From: Actinocorallia longicatena
GTDB taxonomy: Bacteria; Actinomycetota; Actinomycetes; Streptosporangiales; Streptosporangiaceae
Direction of reading: 5' to 3'
DNA length: 64,000 nucleotides
NCBI RefSeq assembly: GCF_039534125.1
Contig: NZ_BAAAUV010000001.1
Span: forward strand, 310,001 to 374,000
Below, one piece after another: positions 1 through 8,223 of the stretch (position 1 is its first letter; each line of letters starts with the position of its first letter). A program made the position numbers and the translations under genes. The notes under the pieces were generated by a model. It made no database searches. It was not told where the DNA came from and was given only the letters and a program-made list of their open reading frames with translations.

Positions 1-27
1 ATCCCGATCATCAATCCGGCCGGCTGA
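1..27 (+). CDS. Possible 3' end of an upstream gene
   Basis: Reading from base 1 gives Ile-Pro-Ile-Ile-Asn-Pro-Ala-Gly followed by a TGA stop at 25-27. This would be a plausible C-terminal tail of a gene entering from the left edge. Eight residues cannot identify a family, and the call rests only on position and a clean stop. Confidence 0.2.
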   Translation: MPIINPAG

Positions 28-126
28 CGGCTCCCTGGACGGCCCGTTCCGCGACGGACGGGTGTTCCGATGCCCAAATTGGACGCGGATTCAGCGCGCC
101 TCGCCTGTTCCGTCCGATCCGCGCCA

Positions 127-198
127 TACGATCGACGCATGTACGCCTGTGCGCTGTCCGGGAAGCACGGCCTCGAAGCCCGGGGTGGAGTGCTCTGA
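127..198 (+). other. Possible leaderless 19-codon leader ORF
   Basis: A TACGAT hexamer at 127-132 is followed by six bases and then an ATG at 139. That ATG opens a 19-codon frame (Met-Tyr-Ala-Cys-Ala-Leu-Ser...) ending at TGA 196-198, five bases before the DUF4279 gene. The spacing matches the leaderless pattern seen elsewhere in the window. It could be a translated leader coupled to the next gene, or chance. The rest of 28-203 shows no gene. Confidence 0.2.
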
Positions 199-203
199 CG
201 CCC

Positions 204-647
204 ATGCGGGTAACCCAGTACGCGTATTTCGCGCTCTTCAGTGACCAGGTCTCCGCCGCGGAGATCACCTCACGGCTGAGCCTCGCGCCGGACGAGTCCG
301 ACATCCTCGGCAGCGAGCACCCCCATCTCCCCTCCCCCGCGTTCCACAGCTGGCGGATGGTCTGCCGGGAGCCGAACCTCCGCCCGGACGAGCAGGTCAT
401 CCGGATCATCACCCGCCTCCAGCCGCACACCGCCCGCATCGCCCACCTGGCCGCGAGCTTCCGCACCCAGTCCTCCGGCGGCGCGGTCCTCCAGCTCGTC
501 CGCTACCTCAACGACAACGACAGCGCCCCCCACCCACCGGGCTTCCACCCCCTCGGCTTCCATCTCGACAACACCGTCATGGCCTTCCTCCACACCACGG
601 GCGCCGCCCTGGACGTCAACGAGTACGACCTCTCCGAGGGGTACTGA
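204..647 (+). CDS. DUF4279 domain protein
   Basis: Encodes 147 residues. The opening MRVTQYAYFALFSDQVSAAE and the following ITSRL segment fit the DUF4279 family, whose N-terminus reads as 'F.i.s...sp.eIT..LgL.P'. The internal HSWRM segment, where other members have a conserved Trp, also fits. The family has no established function; members are small cytoplasmic proteins. I see no signal peptide or membrane segment. The start is an ATG with a distant GGTGGAG about 13 bases upstream. The gene stands alone and converges on the VOC gene, with only 16 bases between their stops. Confidence 0.7.
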   Translation: MRVTQYAYFALFSDQVSAAEITSRLSLAPDESDILGSEHPHLPSPAFHSWRMVCREPNLRPDEQVIRIITRLQPHTARIAHLAASFRTQSSGGAVLQLVRYLNDNDSAPHPPGFHPLGFHLDNTVMAFLHTTGAALDVNEYDLSEGY

Positions 648-663
648 GGGTCTGCGCGCGAGG

Positions 664-1026
664 TCAGGAGGAGGTCAGGCAGAAGGGGTGGCCGGCGGGA
701 TCCAGGAGGACCCTCCAGCGTCCGTCGCCAGGCTGATGGTCCGGTTTGACCGCGCCGAGTTCCAGGGCCAGCTCTTCCATCGCGTCGAGGTCGTCGGCGT
801 GGAAATCCAGGTGGAACTGCTGCGGCACGTCCTGACCCGGCCATTGCGGCGCCCGGTATCCGTCGACCCGCTGGAACCCCAGGTCACAGCCGGAGCCGCT
901 CGTCAGAGCGACGAACTCGTCCGTGCCGAAGAGCTCGCGCATCCCGGTCAGCGCACCGTAGAAGCTCGCCAGCGTCCGCGGGTCGGCACAGTCCAGAGTC
1001 ACCCCCCGCAGTACAGCGCCTGGCAT
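664..1026 (-). CDS. VOC (glyoxalase/bleomycin-resistance fold) family protein
   Basis: A 120-residue single-domain protein. It begins MPGAVLRGVTLDCADP, has QQFHLDFHADDLDAMEELA in the middle and ends DPAGHPFCLT, which is the usual layout of glyoxalase-like VOC proteins with paired beta-alpha-beta-beta-beta units. The HLDFH and DPAGHPF segments hold candidate metal or substrate ligands. An in-frame ATG lies 27 bases upstream, but AAGGAG six bases before the ATG at 1026 decides the start. The substrate cannot be read from sequence, and nothing adjacent suggests one. Confidence 0.75.
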   Translation of the reverse strand: MPGAVLRGVTLDCADPRTLASFYGALTGMRELFGTDEFVALTSGSGCDLGFQRVDGYRAPQWPGQDVPQQFHLDFHADDLDAMEELALELGAVKPDHQPGDGRWRVLLDPAGHPFCLTSS

Positions 1027-1078
1027 CCTTCGCTCCTTCGCGTCCATGTCCACCGCCGAAGCGCTGTCGGAAGAGAAA

Positions 1079-2095
1079 CTAGGCCAGACCGAGGCGGCCG
1101 GCGGTGCTTTCGCGGATCTCCAGGGCGAAGGGGATCTGGACGTCCTGGACGGGGAAGGGGTCGTCCTCCGAGACGCGGCGGTGGATGAGGTCGACGGCGG
1201 TCCGGGCGATGGCGAGCTTGTCGGGGGCGATGGTGGTGAGGGAGGGGATGCTGTAGGCGCTCTCCTCCGCGTCGTCGAAACCGGCGATCGCCACGTCCTC
1301 CGGGACGCGCAGGCCGCGTTCGGCGGCCGCCCGCAGGGCGCCGATGGCCAGCAGGTCGTTGAAGCAGAAGACCGCGTCGGGGGGTTCGGGCAGGTCGAGG
1401 AGGTGGCGCATCGCGAGGGCGCCGTCCTGGCGGTGGTACTCGAGCGCGGGGACGATCAGCTCGGGCGACTCGGTCATCCCCGCCTCGCGCAGGGCCGTCC
1501 GGTAGCCCTCCAGGCGGAGGGCGGCGGTGCCGCGGCCGGGGTTGGTGCCGATCGCGGCGATGCGGCGGCAGCCCAGGGACGTCAGATGCCGGACGGCGGT
1601 GCGCGCGGCCAGGACGTTGTCGATCGCCACATGGTCGATCGGCACGTTCACCGCGTGCTCCCCCACCATGACCAGCGGGATGCCGCGGTCGAAGCCGGTG
1701 AAGTCCTCGGCCGCGAGGGCCTGCGGGCTGAGGATCGCGCCGTCGATCATGTGCGGGCCCAGGGCGGTCAGGGCGGTCCGCTCGCGGTCGCGGGTGCCCT
1801 GGGTCTGCTCGATCAGCACGTTCCAGTCGTAGCGGCGGGCCGCGGTGATGACCAGCCCGGCGAGCTCCCCGAAGTAGGGGATGCTCAGCTCGGGCAGGAC
1901 CAGCGCGATGAACCCCGTCTTGCCGCGCCGCAGGTTGCGGGCGCTCAGGTTCGGCCGGTAGCCGGTCGCCTCCAGCGCCGCTTCGACCCTGCGCCGGTTC
2001 TCCGGCTTCACGAACGCGTACCCGTTGACCACGTTGGACACGGTCTTCACCGAGACGCCCGCGAGCGCCGCGACGTCCTTGAGCGTTGCGGCCAT
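1079..2095 (-). CDS. LacI-family transcriptional regulator
   Basis: A 338-residue regulator. The N-terminal helix-turn-helix reads ATLKDVAALAGVSVKTVSNV followed by the hinge segment containing NLSARNLRRGKTG. Residues from about 60 onward are a periplasmic-binding-protein-like effector domain (FIALVLPELS; the PDAVFCFNDLLAIGAL segment; VAIAGFDDAEES). The frame stays open upstream for 185 codons, but that part is not protein-like and homology begins at the ATG at 2095. Such proteins usually repress sugar-utilisation genes. No sugar transport or hydrolase gene is adjacent, so the target is not apparent. The C-terminus is intact. Confidence 0.9.
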   Translation of the reverse strand: MAATLKDVAALAGVSVKTVSNVVNGYAFVKPENRRRVEAALEATGYRPNLSARNLRRGKTGFIALVLPELSIPYFGELAGLVITAARRYDWNVLIEQTQGTRDRERTALTALGPHMIDGAILSPQALAAEDFTGFDRGIPLVMVGEHAVNVPIDHVAIDNVLAARTAVRHLTSLGCRRIAAIGTNPGRGTAALRLEGYRTALREAGMTESPELIVPALEYHRQDGALAMRHLLDLPEPPDAVFCFNDLLAIGALRAAAERGLRVPEDVAIAGFDDAEESAYSIPSLTTIAPDKLAIARTAVDLIHRRVSEDDPFPVQDVQIPFALEIRESTAGRLGLA

Positions 2096-2465
2096 CCGCG
2101 CCCGTCCCTTCACCACGATCCGACGGACAGAGCCTATGGCCGTCGCGTTCCCTCCGCGCTGCGCGGCGCGGCGGCGCGGGCCCGCTGCCAGGCCGCGGGG
2201 CCGAGGAAGTGGACGTCGAAGCGGCCCTGTTCGGGCAGGAGAGCGGCGAAGGGGATCTCGCCCGCCTGGATCAGGCCGAGGGCGCGGAAGTAGCCGAACC
2301 GGTCGACGCCCGGGGTGAGGACCGACAGAAGATACGAGGTCGCGGGGGTGCGGGCGCTGCTGGGCGTGCTCGGCGGCTGGTCCGGCGGGAACCGGGGCGG
2401 GGCGGAGTCCGTTGTGCCCGGACCGGAGGATGGACGGACGAGGACGTGAGGGGTTCCCGGGGCGG
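2096..2465. other. 370-bp interval between lacI and the DedA gene
   Basis: This is the divergent intergenic region between lacI (leftward) and the DedA gene (rightward). It must hold both promoters. I could not pick a convincing palindromic LacI operator by eye. Most of it is covered by the leftward protein-like fragment described separately. Confidence 0.5.
2134..2370 (-). pseudogene. Possible gene fragment upstream of lacI
   Basis: On the minus strand, codons from about 2340 to the TAG at 2134 read as credible protein: SYLLSVLTPGVDRFGYFRAL, then GLIQAGEIPFAALLPEQGRF and DVHFLGPAAWQRARAAA. Codon use is of the high-GC3 type seen in real genes here. There is no convincing start codon or ribosome-binding site, and upstream codons turn into Pro/Ser-rich shadow. 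It ends 38 bases before lacI on the same strand. It may be a decayed C-terminal remnant of an unrecognised gene, or a small intact gene whose start I cannot place. Confidence 0.25.
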
Positions 2466-3104
2466 ATGATCGTCGCACAGCAGCAGGAGAACGACCTGAC
2501 CGGAGTGGCGGGCTGGGCGGCGGGGGTGATCGAGACGCTGGGGGCGGTGGGCGTGGGCCTGCTGATCCTGCTGGAGAACCTGTTCCCGCCGCTGCCGAGC
2601 GAGCTGATCCTGCCGCTGTCGGGGTTCGCGGCCAGCGAGGGACGGGTCAACGTGGTCGCGGTGGCCGTCGCGGCGACGGCCGGGTCGGTGGCGGGGGCGC
2701 TGCTGCTGTACGGGCTGGGCGCCTGGCTCGGGCATGAGCGCGCCTACCGGCTCGCCGACCGGATCCCGTTCGTCGACCCCGCCGATCTCGACAGGGCCAC
2801 CGGCTGGTTCCGGAAGCACGGCGGCGCGACCGTGCTGTTCGGGCGGCTCGTCCCGGTCGTCCGGAGCTTCGTGTCGATCCCGGCCGGGATCGAGCGGATG
2901 CCGCTGACCCGGTTCATCCTGTACACGACGCTCGGGAGCGCCGTGTGGAACACCGCCTTCGTGGCCCTCGGCTATCTGCTCGGCTCGCGCTGGGAAGAGG
3001 CCGGGACCTACGTCGGCTACGCGACCTGGGCGGTCCTGGCGCTGGCCGTGCTCTGGATCGCGAAGTTCCTCCTGGGCCGCGCCCGTCACCGGAACTTCCC
3101 GTGA
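2466..3104 (+). CDS. DedA-family membrane protein
   Basis: A 212-residue integral membrane protein of the DedA/SNARE-associated family. Diagnostic features are the ENLFPPLPSELILPLSGFAA re-entrant motif near residue 35, the FGRLVPVVRSFVSIPAGIER motif near residue 125, and several hydrophobic spans. Family members are linked to membrane homeostasis, proton-dependent flipping of undecaprenyl-phosphate or lipids, and drug tolerance. The start is the ATG at 2466, giving MIVAQQQEND; an in-frame upstream extension is basic and not membrane-like. Arg and Pro of the second motif, which are functionally important in the family, are present. Confidence 0.9.
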   Translation: MIVAQQQENDLTGVAGWAAGVIETLGAVGVGLLILLENLFPPLPSELILPLSGFAASEGRVNVVAVAVAATAGSVAGALLLYGLGAWLGHERAYRLADRIPFVDPADLDRATGWFRKHGGATVLFGRLVPVVRSFVSIPAGIERMPLTRFILYTTLGSAVWNTAFVALGYLLGSRWEEAGTYVGYATWAVLALAVLWIAKFLLGRARHRNFP

Positions 3105-3114
3105 ATTTACGGGA
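3097..3114. promoter_or_regulatory. Inverted repeat across the DedA stop codon
   Basis: TCCCGT and ACGGGA arms of six bases flank a six-base GAATTT spacer. The repeat straddles the DedA stop codon and ends eight bases before the TAGGGT hexamer of the next gene. It could be an operator for that promoter or a weak hairpin. No T-run follows. Confidence 0.3.
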
Positions 3115-3121
3115 GGCTGGG

Positions 3122-3137
3122 TAGGGTGCCTCGGGTG
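3122..3137 (+). promoter_or_regulatory. -10 hexamer positioned for a leaderless start
   Basis: TAGGGT at 3122-3127 lies seven bases before the GTG at 3135, the spacing expected when the transcript begins at or next to the start codon. There is no Shine-Dalgarno sequence before that GTG. Confidence 0.45.
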
Positions 3138-3782
3138 GTGGGAATCGTACGGCGGTATCCGGTGCCGTTCTGCTACGCGGGCGTGGTCGCCGCCGTCTCC
3201 CTGGTGTGGGGGTACGGGCTCGGGCCCGAACAGCAGCGGGGGTTTCTCGGCTGGGCCAGCACGAACGTGGCGAACCTGACGGTCCGGCCGGTCACGAGCA
3301 TGATCGTTTCGGCGTTCGTGGCGCAGGAGACGATGGCCCTGTGGTCCGTGATGATCCTCGTGGGGCTCGGGCCGCTGGTCCACCGGTTCGGGAACATGCG
3401 GTCGATCGGCCTGGTGCTGGCCGCACATGTCACGGGGACCCTGATCAGCCAGGGGATCACCGCGCTGCGGCTGGCCGTGGGGGCGGCGCCGGACGCCGTC
3501 CGCTACATGCACGACGTCGGGCCGTCCTACGTCGTGGTCTCGGCACAGATCGCCGTGGTGTTCTACGGGCACTCGTGGTGGCACCGCGCGATCGCCCTGG
3601 GCAGCTGGCTGATGCTGGCGCCGTTCCTGTTCGGCGGCCTCGGCGACTGGGACGTCGCCGCCATCGGGCACCTCAGTGCCATGATCACCGGGGCGGTCGC
3701 GGGCGGGCTGCTGGTGCGCCGGACGCCCGCCACGTTGCGGGGAGCCAACCGTGACGCTGTTAACGCTGTGAGTCTCAGTTAA
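3135..3782 (+). CDS. Rhomboid-like integral membrane protein
   Basis: About 215 residues with six or so hydrophobic spans (for example YPVPFCYAGVVAAVSLVWGY; LWSVMILVGLGPLVHRFGNM; AIALGSWLMLAPFLFGG). The layout resembles the rhomboid-like proteins common in actinomycetes. I do not see the catalytic Gly-x-Ser-x-Gly, so protease activity is unlikely. The conserved His near the last span is present in DVAAIGHLSAMITGAVAGGL. A GTG at 3126 is also possible, but it lies inside the -10 hexamer. The function is unknown. The gene ends 56 bases before nirB and its 3' end carries part of the candidate nirB control region. Confidence 0.7.
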   Translation: MVGIVRRYPVPFCYAGVVAAVSLVWGYGLGPEQQRGFLGWASTNVANLTVRPVTSMIVSAFVAQETMALWSVMILVGLGPLVHRFGNMRSIGLVLAAHVTGTLISQGITALRLAVGAAPDAVRYMHDVGPSYVVVSAQIAVVFYGHSWWHRAIALGSWLMLAPFLFGGLGDWDVAAIGHLSAMITGAVAGGLLVRRTPATLRGANRDAVNAVSLS

Positions 3783-3816
3783 CGCTCGGGTGACGGTCGG
3801 GACCTCGATGGGTAAC
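3778..3816 (+). promoter_or_regulatory. Candidate GlnR-type operator upstream of nirB
   Basis: Three matches to the GTnAC/GAAAC-like boxes of the actinobacterial nitrogen regulator GlnR fall on an 11-bp grid: TTAAC at 3779, GTGAC at 3790 and GTAAC at 3812 (the 3801 slot is a poor match). The first two satisfy the AC-n9-AC rule. A GTTAACGCT copy also occurs at 3759. GlnR control of nir and nas genes is established in Streptomyces and Mycobacterium. The assignment here is by pattern and neighbourhood only. Confidence 0.4.
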
Positions 3817-3838
3817 TTTCGCCCACTTTCATCGGACC

Positions 3839-6343
3839 ATGGGAGTTAACACAACGGATTTCGAGCTGGTCGTGGTCGGTCATGGGCCCGCCGGACACCG
3901 GCTGGTGGAGGCTCTTCGCGAGCGGGACGCCCCCGGGTCCTGGAAGATCACTGTGATCGGGGAGGAGACGCGGACCGCCTACGACCGGGTGGCTCTGACG
4001 ACCCACCTCGAGGGTGCCGAGCTGGCCTATCCGGCGCACGGCCCCGAGGTCACGGTCCTGCCGGGCGAGAAGGTCGTCTCGATCGACCGGGCCGGACGCA
4101 GAGTGATCACCGACGCCGGGCGGGACGTCCCCTACGACGCCCTCGTCCTGGCGACGGGTTCGGCCCCCTTCGTTCCGCCGGTGGAGGGCAAGGACCTCCC
4201 CGGAGTCTTCGTGTACCGGACCATCGACGACCTTGAGGCGATCCGGGAGTACTCCTCGACCAGGGGCTCCGGTGTCGTGGTCGGCGGCGGTCTGCTGGGC
4301 CTCGAGGCCGCCCGCGCGATCCAGGGACTGGGACTGGACTCGAGCGTGGTCGAGGTGGCGCCGTGGCTGATGCCGCGCCAGCTCGACGAGGGCGGGGGCG
4401 CGATGCTCCGCCGCCACATCGAGACCCTGGGCATGGACGTCCACGCGGGCACGCCGATGGCGCGGCTGTCGGCGGGTGAGGACGGGGCGGTCCGGCACGT
4501 CGTGCTGTCGGACGGCCGGGAGATCGACGCCGAGGTCGTGGTGTTCTCCGCCGGGATCAGGCCGCGGGACGAGCTGGCCCGCCTGGCGGGGCTCGAGGTC
4601 GGGGAGCGCGGCGGCATCGTCGTCGACTCGGCCTGCCTGACCTCCGACCCGGCGATCTTCGCCGTGGGTGAGTGCGCGCTGATCGGCGGCATGGTCTACG
4701 GGCTGGTCGGGCCGTGTTTCTCCATGGCCGAGGTCGTCGCGGACCGGCTCGTCAATCCCGACAGCACCGCCTCCTTCGAGGGCGCCGACCTGTCGACCAA
4801 GCTCAAGCTGATGGGCGTGGACGTCGCCAGCTTCGGCGACCCGTTCGCCGACGCGCTCGGCGTCACCTACACCGACCCCATCGGCGGGGTGTACAAGAAG
4901 CTCCTGGTCTCCGACGACGCCCAGACCCTGCTCGGCGGCGTCCTGGTCGGCGACGCCGAGTCCTACTCCACCCTGCGGGCCTTCGTCGGCGGCAAGCTCC
5001 CCGGCGCCCCCGAGCAGATGCTGTTCGGGGGGACCGAGGCCGCGGGCGGCGACCTGCCCGGCACGACCGTCATCTGCTCCTGCAACAATGTGACGGCCGA
5101 GGGCATCCGCTGCGCGATCAGCGACCACGAGCTGCGCGACGTCCCCGCGATCAAGGCCTGCACCAGGGCCGGATCCTCCTGCGGCTCGTGCGTCCCCCTG
5201 GTCAAGAAGATCCTCGACGCCGAGCTCACCGCCGCCGGGATCGAGGTGTCCAAGGCGATCTGCGAGCACTTCGCCTACTCTCGCGCGGAGCTGTTCGACA
5301 TCGTGAGGGTCCGGCAGATCCCGACCTTCAGCCAGCTGATCGCCGAGCACGGCACCGGCCGCGGCTGTGACATCTGCAAGCCGACCGTCGCCTCCATCCT
5401 GGCCTCGCTCAGCAGCGGCCACATCCTCGACGGCGAGCAGGCGGCCCTCCAGGACACCAACGACCACTTCCTGGCCAACCTGCAGAAGAACGGCACCTAC
5501 TCGGTCGTCCCCCGCATCCCCGGCGGGGAGATCACCCCCGACAAGCTCATCGTGATCGGCCAGGTCGCCAAGGATTTCGGCCTCTACACCAAGATCACCG
5601 GCGGTCAGCGGATCGACCTCTTCGGGGCCAGGGTCGAGCAGCTCCCCCAGATCTGGAAGATCCTCGTCGACGCCGGATTCGAGTCCGGCCACGCCTACGG
5701 CAAGGCGCTGCGGACCGTGAAGTCGTGCGTCGGCGAGACCTGGTGCCGCTACGGCGTCCAGGACTCGGTCGGCATGGCGATCCGCCTGGAGCTGCGCTAC
5801 CGCGGGCTCCGGGCGCCCCACAAACTGAAGTCCGCGGTGTCCGGATGCGCCCGCGAGTGCGCCGAGGCGCAGTCCAAGGACTTCGGGATCATCGCCACGG
5901 AGAAGGGCTGGAACCTCTACCTCGCCGGCAACGGCGGGATGCGGCCGCGGCACGCCGACCTCTTCGCCACGGACCTGTCCGACGACGAGCTGATCCGGAC
6001 GATCGACCGGTTCCTGATGTTCTACATCCGCACGGCCGACCGCCTCCAGCGCACCTCGGTGTGGCTCGAGTCCCTGGAGGGCGGCCTGGAGTACCTCCGC
6101 GAGGTGATCGTCGAGGACAGGCTGGGCATCTGCGCCGAGCTCGACGCCGCCATGGACCACCACGTCGAGGTCTACTCCGACGAATGGCGCGACACCCTCG
6201 AGGACACCGAGCGCCTGCGCCGCTTCGTCACCTTCGTCAACGCCCCCGACGTCCCCGACTCCTCCATCGCCTTCGAGATCGAACGCGACCAGATCAAGCC
6301 CGTGCTCGTGACCGGCCCCCGCCTGGAAGTGGTGACCAAATGA
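3839..6343 (+). CDS. nirB: Assimilatory nitrite reductase [NAD(P)H], large subunit
   Basis: An 834-residue full-length NirB. It reduces nitrite to ammonium with NADH through FAD, Fe-S and siroheme, in the cytoplasm. Residues 1-400 are the pyridine-nucleotide disulfide oxidoreductase part (VVVGHGPAGHRLVE; GVVVGGGLLGLEAAR). Next is the BFD-like [2Fe-2S] domain with CSCNN and CGSC near residues 417-455. The C-terminal sulfite/nitrite-reductase half has the siroheme/[4Fe-4S] cysteines in CVGETWC (630 and 636) and CARECAEA (670 and 674). All key cysteines are present. It overlaps nirD by ATGA and starts the nirB-nirD-flavoprotein operon. A GlnR-like site lies upstream. Confidence 0.96.
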   Translation: MGVNTTDFELVVVGHGPAGHRLVEALRERDAPGSWKITVIGEETRTAYDRVALTTHLEGAELAYPAHGPEVTVLPGEKVVSIDRAGRRVITDAGRDVPYDALVLATGSAPFVPPVEGKDLPGVFVYRTIDDLEAIREYSSTRGSGVVVGGGLLGLEAARAIQGLGLDSSVVEVAPWLMPRQLDEGGGAMLRRHIETLGMDVHAGTPMARLSAGEDGAVRHVVLSDGREIDAEVVVFSAGIRPRDELARLAGLEVGERGGIVVDSACLTSDPAIFAVGECALIGGMVYGLVGPCFSMAEVVADRLVNPDSTASFEGADLSTKLKLMGVDVASFGDPFADALGVTYTDPIGGVYKKLLVSDDAQTLLGGVLVGDAESYSTLRAFVGGKLPGAPEQMLFGGTEAAGGDLPGTTVICSCNNVTAEGIRCAISDHELRDVPAIKACTRAGSSCGSCVPLVKKILDAELTAAGIEVSKAICEHFAYSRAELFDIVRVRQIPTFSQLIAEHGTGRGCDICKPTVASILASLSSGHILDGEQAALQDTNDHFLANLQKNGTYSVVPRIPGGEITPDKLIVIGQVAKDFGLYTKITGGQRIDLFGARVEQLPQIWKILVDAGFESGHAYGKALRTVKSCVGETWCRYGVQDSVGMAIRLELRYRGLRAPHKLKSAVSGCARECAEAQSKDFGIIATEKGWNLYLAGNGGMRPRHADLFATDLSDDELIRTIDRFLMFYIRTADRLQRTSVWLESLEGGLEYLREVIVEDRLGICAELDAAMDHHVEVYSDEWRDTLEDTERLRRFVTFVNAPDVPDSSIAFEIERDQIKPVLVTGPRLEVVTK

Positions 6344-6690
6344 CCGCGTTGACCCTGACGACCTCGACGGACCTGTGGACCGACGTGTGCGCCTACGACG
6401 ACCTCGTCCCCGAGCGCGGTGTCTGCGCCCTCGTCGGCGGCGAGCAGATCGCGATCTTCCGGACCCTGGAGGGCGACCTGTACGCCCTGTCCAACCTGGA
6501 CCCCTTCAGCGACGCCTACGTGCTGTCGCGCGGCATCCTCGGCTGCCGGGGCGGCGTCGCCACCGTGGCCTCCCCGATGTACAAGAACGTCTTCGCGCTG
6601 GAGACGGGCCTGTCCCTGGACGACCCCGAGCGTTCGGTCCGCGCCTATCCCGTCCGGCTGGCCGACGGCCGGGTGGAGGTGTCGACGTGA
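6340..6690 (+). CDS. nirD: Nitrite reductase small subunit NirD
   Basis: A 116-residue Rieske-fold protein and partner of NirB. The WTDVCAYDDLVPERGVCALV start, the IAIFRTLEGDLYALSNLDPF segment and the MYKNVFALETG segment match NirD. As usual for NirD, the two Cys-x-His pairs that bind a Rieske cluster are not complete (NLDPFS and SPMYKN replace them), so it is a structural subunit without a cluster. It starts at an ATG that overlaps the nirB stop (ATGA) and ends overlapping the next gene (GTGA), so translation of all three is probably coupled. Confidence 0.93.
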   Translation: MTALTLTTSTDLWTDVCAYDDLVPERGVCALVGGEQIAIFRTLEGDLYALSNLDPFSDAYVLSRGILGCRGGVATVASPMYKNVFALETGLSLDDPERSVRAYPVRLADGRVEVST

Positions 6691-8159
6691 GCGTGGTCGT
6701 CGTGGGGAACGGCATGGCGGGATCGCGGTTCGTCACCGAGCTGCGCACCCGCGACCCGAAGATCCCGATCACGGTCTTCGGCGCGGAACGCCAGCAGGCC
6801 TACAACAGGGTGCTGCTGTCGAACGTCCTCGCGGGCGTCACCCGGCCCGACCACATCGGGCTCGTCGACCCGTCCTGGTACGCCGCCCACGACGTCGAGG
6901 CGCACTTCGGCGTCGAGGTCGTCCGGATCGACCGTGAGGCCGGGCTGGTCCACGCCTCCGACGGGTCGGCCACCCCCTACGACACGCTGGTCCTCGCGAC
7001 CGGCAGCACGGCGTTCGTCCCGCCGATCCCCGTCGAGGGCAGCGACCTCACCGCGGCCCGGCGGCTGCCCGAGGGCGCGCTCGTCTTCCGGACCCTCGAC
7101 GACTGCCGGGAGATCGCCGCGGCGGCCGACGACGCGCGCCGTGCCGTCGTGGTCGGCGGGGGCCTGCTCGGCATCGAGGCCGCCCGGGGCCTGGTCGGAC
7201 GCGGTCTCGACGTGACCGTGCTGCATCTGGCCGGGCACCTGATGGAACGGCAGCTCGACCCGTCGGCGAGCAAGGTGCTGGTCCGCACGCTCGACCGGCT
7301 CAACATCCGCACCCGGCTCCAGGCGAACGTCGCGGGCCTCACCACCGGGCCCGGCGGCCGGGTCTCCGGGGTCGAGCTGGCCCTTCCCGGCGGCGGGTCC
7401 GAGCGGGTCGAGGCCGATCTGGTGATCCTCTCGTGCGGGGTCCGTCCCGAGACGGGCCTGGCCAGGGACGCGGGACTGTCCGTCGGCCGGGGCGTCATCG
7501 TCGACGACGAGCTGCGCTCGGTCACCGATCCCCGCGTCCGGGCGATCGGCGAGTGCTCCGAGCACCGCGACGAGATCTACGGCCTGGTCGCGCCCGCGTG
7601 GGAGCAGGCGGGCGTCCTCGCGGGGCTGCTCGCCGGCACCGAGCCGGACGCCCGCTTCACCGGCTCCCGCCAGATCACCCGGTTGAAGGCGACCGGGATC
7701 GAGCTGGCCTCGATGGGCGAGACCCACTGGGAGGACGACGACGAGGACGTCGAGGTCGTCCAGTTCGCCGACTCGGCCCGCGGCACCTACAAGAAGGCCG
7801 TCATCCGGGACGGGCGGCTGATCGGGGCGATCCTGCTGGGCGAGACCGGCACCGCCGGCACCCTCACCCAGCTCTACGATCACGAGTCCCCGCTGCCCGC
7901 CGACCGTCTCAGCCTGCTGTTCCACGGCATCGGCGCCTCGCCCGAGGCGGCCTCGCCGGTCCGGATCCCCGACGCGGCGACGATCTGCCACTGCAACAAC
8001 GTCACCAAGGGCCAGATCCGGGCGTGCTGGCAGCGCGGCGCCCGCACCACCGACGAGGTCTCCCGCCAGACCCGCGCCGCGACGGGCTGCGGAAGCTGCC
8101 GCGACGCGGTCGAGGGCATCGTCTCCTGGCTCGACGAACAGGACTCCGTCACCGTGTGA
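6687..8159 (+). CDS. NirB-like FAD/[2Fe-2S] oxidoreductase, probable nitrate-reductase electron-transfer subunit
   Basis: 490 residues equal to the N-terminal half of NirB without the siroheme part. It has an FAD-binding VVVGNGMAGSRFVTEL, an NAD-binding VVVGGGLLGIEAAR and a C-terminal BFD-like domain with CHCNN and CGSC. In Bacillus and actinomycetes such proteins pass electrons from NAD(P)H to the assimilatory nitrate reductase NasC, and nasC lies just across the terminator on the other strand. The GTG start overlaps the nirD stop; a long upstream extension of this frame is nirD shadow. The protein is complete, with no truncation sign. The role as the NasC reductase is inferred from context. 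Confidence 0.88.
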   Translation: MSVVVVGNGMAGSRFVTELRTRDPKIPITVFGAERQQAYNRVLLSNVLAGVTRPDHIGLVDPSWYAAHDVEAHFGVEVVRIDREAGLVHASDGSATPYDTLVLATGSTAFVPPIPVEGSDLTAARRLPEGALVFRTLDDCREIAAAADDARRAVVVGGGLLGIEAARGLVGRGLDVTVLHLAGHLMERQLDPSASKVLVRTLDRLNIRTRLQANVAGLTTGPGGRVSGVELALPGGGSERVEADLVILSCGVRPETGLARDAGLSVGRGVIVDDELRSVTDPRVRAIGECSEHRDEIYGLVAPAWEQAGVLAGLLAGTEPDARFTGSRQITRLKATGIELASMGETHWEDDDEDVEVVQFADSARGTYKKAVIRDGRLIGAILLGETGTAGTLTQLYDHESPLPADRLSLLFHGIGASPEAASPVRIPDAATICHCNNVTKGQIRACWQRGARTTDEVSRQTRAATGCGSCRDAVEGIVSWLDEQDSVTV

Positions 8160-8177
8160 CGCCCCGCGGAAAGAATG

Positions 8178-8211
8178 AAGCCGTCCAGGACGATGACGTC
8201 CCGGACGGCTT
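8178..8211. terminator. Bidirectional terminator hairpin
   Basis: AAGCCGTCC at 8178-8186 pairs with GGACGGCTT at 8203-8211. An inner GGACG/CGTCC stem around ATGA makes a long imperfect hairpin. It is preceded by A-rich and followed by TTTC-type sequence, so it can stop transcripts from both sides. It lies between the converging flavoprotein and nasC genes. Confidence 0.75.
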
Positions 8212-8223
8212 TCGTGTCTCCGC

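Noticed and set aside
2096..2650. A 185-residue N-terminal extension of the LacI protein
   Set aside because: The helix-turn-helix begins at residue 2 from the ATG at 2095, and the extension is Pro/Arg-rich.
3779..6163. A 794-codon open frame antisense to nirB
   Set aside because: Its product is an Asp/Val/Gly-rich sequence with no motif; it mirrors the nirB codons, as expected in very high-GC DNA.
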